Source: Schizochytrium sp. CCTCC M209059
Lineage: Eukaryota > Sar > Bigyra > Thraustochytrida > Thraustochytriidae
Direction of reading: 5' to 3'
Length of the DNA stretch: 64,000 nucleotides
Assembly (NCBI GenBank): GCA_000818945.1
Contig: KN805380.1
Span: forward strand, 191,450-255,449
Shown here in pieces: positions 39,801 to 50,364 of the stretch. Below the pieces are notes generated by a model that saw nothing but the letters and a program-made list of their open reading frames with translations, was not told the DNA's origin and did no database searches. Position numbers and translations under genes: made by a program. Each line of letters starts with the position of its first letter. Position 1 is the first letter of the stretch.

Positions 39801-42800
39801 AAATTTTCCGAAATGTCCGATCGGCAAATGGGACACCATTGATCGCACTGCTTGTCAGAAAGACGAAAGCACTGCTCCTCGGTCCACGGTTGCTCGCCAG
39901 TATAGTGTCCAGTCTCTGGGTGACGCCGCCAGCTGTTGACGGTACCCTCGCAACGGCCGGCTTCGCATTGCTCTTGCGTGGCAAACCTGGACGGCAAAAA
40001 GGACGAGCTGACAGCCTTGTGGTCGCCTGTCAGAGAGCTGCATGCATTTACCGAGTTATCCGCTGCGCCACGCTGCACCATCTCTCTAAGATTCCATGAA
40101 TTAACAAGGCAAGTTGATTGTTCCTCGTTCCATCTGCCCCCTGCCCACATTGTCTCTCCGTCGCCGAGATCGATCTGGAAACTACATCCGCTGTAGCCCC
40201 ACTCATAGTGCTCCCGGTTCGTGACGAACGATGAATTGTCCGAAACATAGCAACCGCTTTCGCAATACGTGTAGTCCCAGTTTCCGTTTGCAGGAGCCTC
40301 CCATCCAGGAAAGCGCTTCTCCCAGGACTCGGGCTCGCAGCCAGAAACCTGAAAGCAGTCTTGCGACGTTGCATTCGGGGACATCTCAAGGCCACAGTAG
40401 TACCCGCCCCATCTGTTCGGAAGCCAAAAGTACCCAAGCGCCTCACAGTTCTCTTGCGTCTGGCCGCCATCGGTCTCCCACAGGTTTATCTCGCACGTCG
40501 CCGGTTCGGAAGCAGGCCAGCCCCCCTCGTAAGCGCAAAAGGGCTCGTCGCCATAACATTCCTCATCGGCGAGTTCTCGGTTGTTGCATCGAGTGTATGA
40601 AAGGCAAGCGGTCTCATTCTGACTCACATACTCCTCACCGCAGCAGTCTGCGCTCCCTTGCCAGCACGTGTAGCACTCGGCGCTCAGAGGCTCGCAAACT
40701 TCAGTGTTGCACTCGTGGCAAACCTCCCATGTGTCATAGTGCTCTTGGCAGTACCAGTACTCCTGGTCGTCCCACTCGTACACACGCCATTCTCCGAGAC
40801 AGCATTCCCCGCCCCATTCGTTGCGTCGCCACTCGCCATCCCAGGCACTGCAGCAAACTTCATCGCGAAGAGTCCACGAGTTCGGCTTGCCTTCGGGGAC
40901 GAGACTGCACCACTCGTATCCCGTATCGTTTCGAAAGTAGGCATGTGCGGGGCAGCAAGAATGCCAGTCCTCGATCCAGAAGCCACCGTCGTTCAGGCAC
41001 GTGTCTTTGTCATTGCAAGGAGCGCTGCACTCTTTGTAGCAGGCGTTCAGCGTATCACAGGGCATTTCAAACTCTTCCTCGAGCGCGGCGATGCGGCACT
41101 GGTAGTCGTAGCATTCGCCATCACCTGGGTCATACGAGCACTTGCGGGTTCCGTTGTACTGCGCACAGAGCTCATCACTGTTCCGGACGGTCCACTCATC
41201 AATCCATTCACCCGTTCGCTCCCGCTCGAGTTCGATAAACCTGTTAAAAACAGACCAGTAGTCGCAGGCGTACTCCTCTTGGCAGGTGGAGTTGCACGTC
41301 CACGAATAGCCCGAGTATCCAATGTCTTCGTGCCAGGATTCTTCGCCACGGCATCCATACTCAGTCATGTGCTCGACCCACGCCTCAGCAAATCGATCGT
41401 TCTCGTCATCGACGTCATCGGACTCGGGTGCGGCGATGCCCCATTGCTCTTTGAGGTAGAACAGAACGTATGGGTTTTCGGCTTCGTACTTGGCGCGGAA
41501 GCATTCTGCGTAGCAGCGCGGCATATCCTTTTCAGAAGTCACGCACGAGCCATCCCGGACTGTAGAGTACTTGCAGTAGCAGTCGGCCTCTGTTCGGACA
41601 TCCTTGGAACGGTAAATGAGTTCGCGACAGTCGTCCTCGAACTCCCAGACATTCTCGAATTCCTTGGGGTCCACTTTGCGAGCCAGCTCTGCTGCCTGCT
41701 TATTGGCCTCAGTGACTGTGGTGAAGAGGTTTGCAAAGGTTTGCCGAATCTGGTCAGGGTTTTGGCACACGTCGAGCTTGTCATCGTCAAAGCCAGTGAT
41801 GATGTTTACTGTTCCCGTCGGCACGTCCTGCACGGGGCAGCACATCAGAGCCTGCAGCTCCCAATTACAGCACGGGTCTGCAAGCCACTCCGGGTTCTGC
41901 ACCCAGGCGCCAACGGTGGAATTCCACGACCCCCAGTCGTGTGGGCAGTAGTAACGAACATCCTTGCGAAACTTGGTGATGCTTCCACGAACAGTCACAG
42001 AGTTGAAGAGATCCAGAGCACCAGCAATAGGAGTGCTGGCAGCCAAGGCTGAAACACTGACAAGAGCCTTCTTCAGTTCTGCCCATGTCTGCGAGTCGGC
42101 GATTTCTAGAATGGTTTGCAACAGTACGTCGGCCTTGAGCTCGAACTGCTCAAGGTCAACCTTGGGGCTGGCTGGGACGACCGGAACCAGCTCACACCTT
42201 GCGATGCGCTCTTCGCACTCATCATCGATGCAGCCCTGCTGGTACAGACGTTCGCCAAAGGAAATGTCGACGAGATTCTCTTGGAAAAGTTCATCATAGG
42301 TCTTGCACTGCTCCTCAGATATGGGCCATTCTCCGTGTTCCTGATAGTAAAGATCGCAAACCCTCTCGGGTCGCTCAACTTCTTGCTCCGAGTTCGCTAC
42401 CCACTCGAGGCGCGTGGTGGAAATGGGAATCGACAGCTGCACGGTGTTTGGCTTCGGATTGCACGCAAACTTGGACAGATCGGCGGTGGAGATATCGACA
42501 AAGTCCCTGAAGTCCCAGTTGTCGTTGACGTCGCCGCGGAACTTGAGTTCTTTCAGGCCTTGTCGTGCAATCGTAGCCATCGCGTCGTCACAGGGAGGAA
42601 GCAATGTGAGTTCGCGAAATCCATGCGGCCAGTCGCACTCCTCATACTCCCCCTCTTTGGAGCCCTTCAAGGAAAGCCGTGCCACTCTCTGGCGGTATGG
42701 ATTGTCGTGCTCGGCGATGGCCCTTCGCATCTCGTTTTCCACCTTTACAACCCTGACATCGTCGTACGGGGTCGTCTCATGATCCGTGAGGGCGGTGAGA

Positions 42801-45800
42801 GGCACAAGCTCGTCCTCGTCTGCCAGCGACTTGATCTCCAGGATTTGCTTGGTACCCTCATCGAGTTCTGCAAGCTCTTCGCTGTTCAGCGCGTACAGTG
42901 GCGACCAGTAGGGGATCATAGGGGTAAAGTCTTCGGCAACCCCTGTCGGATCAATCAGGGGGCACTCGATGACCATGAACGACATTTTCTTGAGATACTC
43001 GCCATGGACTTCGACCGTTCTCTTTGCGAATGAGCACTCCGGGATGGTAGGCACAGCAAAGGCTGTCGATTTGTTCACGTAGGCTGCGCATCCAGGGTCA
43101 TGCATGCCATGCGTCCCCAACTCGGCACAGTAGTCAGCTACGACCTCATCGCAAGCCTGTGCGGATGGATAGTCATTGACAAATTTGCACTCGTCCGTGA
43201 GACACGGATTGAGACGGTTCTCGAGGCGACGGTTCATGCAAAAGGGGCATCCAGCCTCCTCACTCGCGCGGCCTGCAGTGCCGAGACCAGGTCGCGCGGG
43301 CCGGTACTGGTCTACGTTGGGATCACGAAGGCAGACTTCGCATGGCTTTCCGGGACCTGGGCAGTACCAGCCGTCGGGAACCCAACTGCATTCATGGCAG
43401 CCGTCCTGGAAGGGTAGCATATTGCCATCATCGCAAGCCTCGCCCCAGGATAGGAGCCCGTCTCCGCAAGTACTGAGTTGGCGGCATGAAGAGCTCCAGA
43501 ATCCACGATCCGAGTTACAGTAGCTTGTCGTTGCGTTGACACAAGAGACAATTTCATCGAGGAACGCGCAGCCCTTCTCTTCTGCGAGCGACTCCACCTC
43601 CCCTGGAAGCTCAAAGACACCAGGGGGGGTCAGAATCACACCTGACATCGCTTCCAAGTATTCACGCGTCCATGAGCTTTGGGGATAGAGAAATCCTTGA
43701 GCAATGAAAGCGTTGACAACGGCCTCGTGCACGGCTGTGCACATTTGGCCCTCTGCAAAGTCGGCGTCATAGTAAGCGGTGCATCCATTGTTTTCACAAG
43801 GGCAGTCGTCGTTGTAGTTTGAGTTGCAGCCTGTGTGCGGACATTCACGCCCACAGTTCTCATCGTCAGGGTTTTCAACACAATGCGCGTGAACGCTCTT
43901 GATGCAATCGTCGAAGTAGGGGTTGTCGTTCTGGCCGCCTGCTTCAATGCCAGGAGGGCCATAGAGACCAGTTCCAGTCTCGTAGCAGCCGCCGCATTCT
44001 GAGCGCAAGCAAGCAAGGACGTCTTCCTTCCTTTCGCCCGCGCGAACCATCTGGCCGCAGGTGAAACCTGCCATGCTCGAGTTGGTGGGAAATGCGCTGG
44101 CGTTGCCCATGGTCATGAGGCGGTCATGAAGCTCGCAGCATGTGTCCTTGCAGGTGGTGAGGTTGCCCTCCCTGGCTGCCTGGCACTCGGTAGAATAGTT
44201 CCAGTTGTCTTTGACGGTATCGCCAAGGGGCGTATTGTAGTTTTCGCAGTTCATGAAAGCCATGAAAACAAAGCTACCGTAGGCAATCACGGCCGGGTCG
44301 GGCTTTTCTACTCCTGTGGGCCAGATCGCATCAAAATCATCGCTGAAGGACATGCGTGCAGCGCAGCGCAAGAGAGGGTTGGTCTCAATGTCCAAATCAT
44401 CCGTCGAGTCAGCCCCGAGAAAGGTCAGGACGCTCGGCAGGCAGCCGTATATGTTTGAGCAGGTGGTTGTGTTAAAATCGCCAATGCATTCATCCACTTT
44501 GCTTTCCGGGAAATTATTGAAGAGAGCTACCAGCGAGTCCGGGTCGCAATCCACAGAGTCATAGTAGTACCCCTCTTCATATTTTCCATCTCCGCCTCCA
44601 TTGTAGTTCTCGTCGTAGTTGTCGTCCCAGCATTGATTTGCAACTTCGTAGTAGTCCGCAAGCAGCTTGAAGGTCGGCATGTCTGGGACATCTCCGGCCT
44701 CTTCTGGCCACATCGCTGTCATATTCTCGTAGCTGTAGTCACTGGCGAGCTCGTCGAAGCACTCAACCTCGGGGCTAGCCTCGTCGAAGGTTGCATTCAG
44801 ATACGAAAACAAGGGCTCGATGCATCGAAGAGGTGTCTGGCACGTTTCGTAGTTGAGCTCCTCCCCTTCTGGCATGCAAGACTCGAGCTCCACTGCTTCA
44901 ACCATGTCAAAAACTCGAACAAGTCGCTCAGGGTTGCAAGCGGTGACGTTCATGTCCTGAAGGTTCCGCCGTTGCTTGGATGAGAAGATGCGATAATTGC
45001 TCGAGCGGTCAAGTCTCCGGTTATTCGTCGTGCCACCTCTCGCTTCCCGGGTGACTTTGCCGATACGGTTAACGACATTCTGGACCTCGGGCTCGTAGTT
45101 CCAGAGCTGGTTTGCAAAGCAATTTTTGTTCCACTCGCAGGCACCCCAAGCGTAGCTGTCGATCATGTCCCAGAAGCGGTCAGAGCATTCGTTTTCGCAA
45201 AGACTCGCGTTGGAAAAGTAGCAATCTTGAAAGTCAGTATCTCCTGGCTCCGAGTACGACTCTTCGCCCATGAATCGACTGCAGGTCTCTCCATCGCACG
45301 AGGCTTGCGTGCGTAGCAGCTTCATGTCGTCCGAGGGTTCGCAATCATCGAGCGAACGATCGCAGCAGAAATCGTACACGACTTCGAGGCACTCTGTGCT
45401 CGACTTGCGCCGCTGGCAAAGCTCGTTGTAGCACGGGTGAAGGTGGGTAACATTGCCGAAAGGATCGTCTCCAAGTTCAGAAGTGCGCCAGCATTCGTCG
45501 AGGTTTAAGAGGCTATCAACAGCCTCACCAATGTTTTCACTGGAATTCGTTTGCAGGGCACGAGCTCGCAGCGCTTTGGCGTCCGGGGAAAGCCTGCGAC
45601 TGAAACGGGGCGGCGATCGCTTTTGCACCTTGGCTAGTTCCTCGCGCAAATGCGCTTGATGCGTTGTACGGTGCGAGATTGCATCGACAAGGGCGCGATG
45701 CGCATCGTTTTTCGGCTTGTTAAACGGATTCAAGCGTGTTCCCCGTCCGTGGAGGATCTCCTCGCCATTGCCAAGAAATCGTCGAGGGGTCGAGTCCGTG

Positions 45801-45865
45801 CTGCCTGCGGCCTGGGAACTTCCCGTGAAGGCCAGAATCGTCACCAGAACGGCGGCGATCTTCAT
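36845..45865 (-). CDS. Giant secreted Cys/Trp-rich EGF-containing protein with probable GPI anchor
   Basis: One uninterrupted frame of 3006 residues. The start is the ATG at 45865, because the earlier 32 codons open at GTG and MKIAAVLVTILAFTGSSQA is a good signal peptide. Cysteines run through the whole protein. Near residue 800 is CGDGLLSWGEACDDGN, a DUF4215-type Cys repeat. Residues about 1500-2250 are rich in Cys, Trp and Tyr in spaced short repeats. EGF-like modules occur near 2505-2620 (CSGNGYCSVDTGDAVCTCASGWMGDDCG) and again near 2900 (CSGNGQCVADEE...CECSGSW). Pro-Thr stalks follow each. The C-terminus is a hydrophobic tail after a small-residue stretch (SSRTGAGA), as in GPI-anchored proteins. 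It probably sits on the cell surface or in the wall. The exact function is unknown. Confidence 0.8.
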   Translation of the reverse strand: MKIAAVLVTILAFTGSSQAAGSTDSTPRRFLGNGEEILHGRGTRLNPFNKPKNDAHRALVDAISHRTTHQAHLREELAKVQKRSPPRFSRRLSPDAKALRARALQTNSSENIGEAVDSLLNLDECWRTSELGDDPFGNVTHLHPCYNELCQRRKSSTECLEVVYDFCCDRSLDDCEPSDDMKLLRTQASCDGETCSRFMGEESYSEPGDTDFQDCYFSNASLCENECSDRFWDMIDSYAWGACEWNKNCFANQLWNYEPEVQNVVNRIGKVTREARGGTTNNRRLDRSSNYRIFSSKQRRNLQDMNVTACNPERLVRVFDMVEAVELESCMPEGEELNYETCQTPLRCIEPLFSYLNATFDEASPEVECFDELASDYSYENMTAMWPEEAGDVPDMPTFKLLADYYEVANQCWDDNYDENYNGGGDGKYEEGYYYDSVDCDPDSLVALFNNFPESKVDECIGDFNTTTCSNIYGCLPSVLTFLGADSTDDLDIETNPLLRCAARMSFSDDFDAIWPTGVEKPDPAVIAYGSFVFMAFMNCENYNTPLGDTVKDNWNYSTECQAAREGNLTTCKDTCCELHDRLMTMGNASAFPTNSSMAGFTCGQMVRAGERKEDVLACLRSECGGCYETGTGLYGPPGIEAGGQNDNPYFDDCIKSVHAHCVENPDDENCGRECPHTGCNSNYNDDCPCENNGCTAYYDADFAEGQMCTAVHEAVVNAFIAQGFLYPQSSWTREYLEAMSGVILTPPGVFELPGEVESLAEEKGCAFLDEIVSCVNATTSYCNSDRGFWSSSCRQLSTCGDGLLSWGEACDDGNMLPFQDGCHECSWVPDGWYCPGPGKPCEVCLRDPNVDQYRPARPGLGTAGRASEEAGCPFCMNRRLENRLNPCLTDECKFVNDYPSAQACDEVVADYCAELGTHGMHDPGCAAYVNKSTAFAVPTIPECSFAKRTVEVHGEYLKKMSFMVIECPLIDPTGVAEDFTPMIPYWSPLYALNSEELAELDEGTKQILEIKSLADEDELVPLTALTDHETTPYDDVRVVKVENEMRRAIAEHDNPYRQRVARLSLKGSKEGEYEECDWPHGFRELTLLPPCDDAMATIARQGLKELKFRGDVNDNWDFRDFVDISTADLSKFACNPKPNTVQLSIPISTTRLEWVANSEQEVERPERVCDLYYQEHGEWPISEEQCKTYDELFQENLVDISFGERLYQQGCIDDECEERIARCELVPVVPASPKVDLEQFELKADVLLQTILEIADSQTWAELKKALVSVSALAASTPIAGALDLFNSVTVRGSITKFRKDVRYYCPHDWGSWNSTVGAWVQNPEWLADPCCNWELQALMCCPVQDVPTGTVNIITGFDDDKLDVCQNPDQIRQTFANLFTTVTEANKQAAELARKVDPKEFENVWEFEDDCRELIYRSKDVRTEADCYCKYSTVRDGSCVTSEKDMPRCYAECFRAKYEAENPYVLFYLKEQWGIAAPESDDVDDENDRFAEAWVEHMTEYGCRGEESWHEDIGYSGYSWTCNSTCQEEYACDYWSVFNRFIELERERTGEWIDEWTVRNSDELCAQYNGTRKCSYDPGDGECYDYQCRIAALEEEFEMPCDTLNACYKECSAPCNDKDTCLNDGGFWIEDWHSCCPAHAYFRNDTGYEWCSLVPEGKPNSWTLRDEVCCSAWDGEWRRNEWGGECCLGEWRVYEWDDQEYWYCQEHYDTWEVCHECNTEVCEPLSAECYTCWQGSADCCGEEYVSQNETACLSYTRCNNRELADEECYGDEPFCAYEGGWPASEPATCEINLWETDGGQTQENCEALGYFWLPNRWGGYYCGLEMSPNATSQDCFQVSGCEPESWEKRFPGWEAPANGNWDYTYCESGCYVSDNSSFVTNREHYEWGYSGCSFQIDLGDGETMWAGGRWNEEQSTCLVNSWNLREMVQRGAADNSVNACSSLTGDHKAVSSSFLPSRFATQEQCEAGRCEGTVNSWRRHPETGHYTGEQPWTEEQCFRLSDKQCDQWCPICRSDISENFGGCFHNETFERFDAETEELCMAAEENLAWFRCPEPETWLDRWEAVDEVCNTNSDDIPSQVFQELGCRADYQRCPEDQCEEKGQCMSIHGHVFDFRIEHCTDPSWTHGDRFWGEEIVTQNDVSYSTWVSCPWSNRDEIDGACIGERDSDWGCGYDKWYLWHVLGCKKEGFYNAQDCTDAGYTWHDPIRRAEDCTIPGCRLNRWDVREYSAEECENCGGEVVDMAYWQGGNLMKPFMRKFKYYPDGNAITPINEWIPGQAAYLVQQELEYPVMRAFAQFKMQELLVKYNLYSKVLRTIACDCSSGSVSDGSCFDSQADGALSTSQDLPMGQTTEAGTGVTVVTDLMSTERRRLQEPSANTTSVAVTEYSAGIYAKHEPCTGDDASTFDALVVTNEHGLVVGQLLGNGRGLNITGDVESVLLCLPARDDIALRDSLFDVFGVGKREDDGTISAMIFENDDDVYVERKASQVCIETVNSGIYYPIARVADSLVSSTLTCTGGCENGVCALASDETTECVCACGFSGSSCDMGCPSYCHDHGVCDDASNTCTCTQGSTAPLYIGAACGRKNCPLNENGVSCSGNGYCSVDTGDAVCTCASGWMGDDCGTRSGGNSTGSDIGYGELEESSDDSDSFGFAVSTSPPSSGAPTKAPTPAPTKPAPEPLVTLNVKMTTNLLGTSSNNTDLSETFGRLKSELADVVPEGLRDKVDIKVQVKQKTQGTLDLTVGAALDEASLGLIERSIELNKCIGVSFCNVTAWAAGSSTRRQLSESVSISYSIDKTIDEEDESPETDDAIEPAELSNLIVVQAAAEGVEVEISVDAAPTPTVQSSLVVKAVPKESALQSIEEAQEGEAFDVASLQQSFSNAGAITSAVESSTGATVESVEADLCEGRTCSGNGQCVADEESGTSSCECSGSWTGVQCEVGTLAPTLSPTFSPTASPTDTPSEAPTTKAPTTGSPTVINVSSRTGAGALTMAATSLLLFAAFQA

Positions 45866-47683
45866 CTTCTTGCGTACTTTTCCGAACGCGCGCGCGAGTC
45901 CGAAGACCCAGACCGCGACTTTTCTCGGTACTTCTCGTAGCTTATCACCAGAATGCGTCACTGCTTATCGTAAAATAAGGTTGCGCTCTTTTGATGTCGT
46001 GTGACCCAACTTCGAGGTTTCGAAGTTGGGAATTTGCTTTGCAGCAGCGTCTACCAGTTTGGGCATCTCTCTGCTCGCCAGAGGATAGGATAAGACCAGT
46101 GCGCGAGCCCTGTGCAACGATACTTTGATAGGGGAAAATCGAGGGCCAGAGAGACATCATCAAGTCGGCTCGAGCTCGAGCCTGAGCTTGAGGGCATTTT
46201 TGCTCCTCCTACGAAGCGAAACGCCCCGTTTTCTTTGCATACATAAACACCATTTTCCATCGCGTCGAGCCGTCTGGACGGCACCTGGCTGGACCCAGTG
46301 TAGAGATGATCTTCAGCCGCTAGTCGCCCTCTGAAATCTACTTGCCGGCCGTTTCGATAAAAGAAAATAGAACTTGGTACATTTACAAACATGGATGGTC
46401 TACAGTGGGGAATGCACTCTGCCCTCCCTGGTACATGCACGACACTGAAACGGTCACAGCTCGCGTTCGGTTTGCTTGGGCCTACGGGTCGCGAGGCTCC
46501 AAACAGCGTCGAGACCAGCACCGCGCATGGCCTTTCTGAAAGGTCAGGCCATGGCCAACCGGTAGGGCCCTCACTGTCCGAAACGCTTGACTGCAGAGCG
46601 AGGGATATGAGCAATCAACTACTTTTCCCGATCAGTGGCGGATGCCCTTTTGGACATTGACCCTCTTGAGCTGGAATTTGATGCGGCCAATGAAACCGTG
46701 ACGAGCGCTCACGTCAGCGGCTGCGGCAGCGACTCTAGACGGCAGATCGGGGCCGCTTCCCCCGGCCGCTGCTTGCGTGGCCCCGCCGGCCACAACCAGT
46801 CGTCGACGTCCAAGGACAGAGAACAAGAACAACAACGGTCTTCTTTGGAGCGACCGCGTCCCGCGTTGCGAGCTGGGTCGTGCTCGAGATCTCTGACCGA
46901 CCCAACGTCATTCGACAAGCGCTTTTCTTACCTTCACTCATATCGAGAAATAAACTCATTACTACGTGGCTGTTTATCGCTCCAAGTGCCGGCGTCTTGC
47001 GCGAGTCCGGGCTCTTTTCTTTAACAAAAATAACACCCTCAGTGCGCACCACGTTCCCCCATAAGCGCTGACACAGGTCACCGAAAGCTTGGCTTGTCAA
47101 CCGTCAGCAAGTTGACCAGCTCGGCTGCCCAGCTCGCAGCAGCCGGCTGCAGTACGAGGCTTGTTAGCATTCCTCAAAGCGCAAGAGACTGGCGATAGGC
47201 AGGCGCAGGGCAATTAAAAAGCAAAAGCAGAAGCAGTAGCAAGCAGCCTTGTAGAATAACGCGAAAGCCGCGCTCGTGCGTGGGACTGAACACAAAGGCC
47301 CCTGAAACCCTGCATGGGGAACGAAGGGAATGAGTTCAAGTTCTTAACGTTCTCAACGGCTACATTTATGTCGTCGTGTTTGAGGTCTTTTTTTTGGTTT
47401 GGACGACGACGGCTCAAGCAATAGTCAGGCAGGCAGGCAGTCAGGCAGGCAGGCAAGACAAGTAAGTAGCTTGATCGAGCTCGATTACCCGTCATCCCTC
47501 TCGCCCGCCCGTCAGCTGACGAGCGGGCTTGGGTTCACCGTGTACACGCGCGTGCGATCGCATCGAGCGAACCTAGCTTCGCAAGAGCAGATCTCGCGCG
47601 TCTCTCTACACGACGCGTAAGGACTTGCGACGCAAGCTGTCTTGACACGCGCAAGGAGATAGCCATCGCGAGCATTATTCATC
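45866..47683. other. 1.8-kb divergent gap with a hairpin and a possible MSP-like exon fragment
   Basis: This lies between the starts of the giant secreted protein and the poly-Gln protein. It contains a perfect hairpin (46005-46030), a short coding-like stretch at 46636-46718 resembling the start of an MSP/VAP domain, and a GGCA repeat (47427-47458). Long open frames at 46051-46614 (minus) and 46391-46660 (plus) have no motifs and overlap each other. No complete gene could be built. Confidence 0.45.
46005..46030. other. Perfect 11-bp inverted repeat with 4-base loop
   Basis: CCCAACTTCGA, loop GGTT, then TCGAAGTTGGG. It lies 140 bases upstream of the giant protein's ATG, so it could be a 5'-UTR stem-loop or a palindromic protein-binding site. 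Confidence 0.6.
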
Positions 47684-50311
<2,628 letters not shown>

Positions 50312-50364
50312 ATAATCATCTCGTTCAATCTTTACTAACTTTTAATCGCTTCTTTCGTTTGTGC

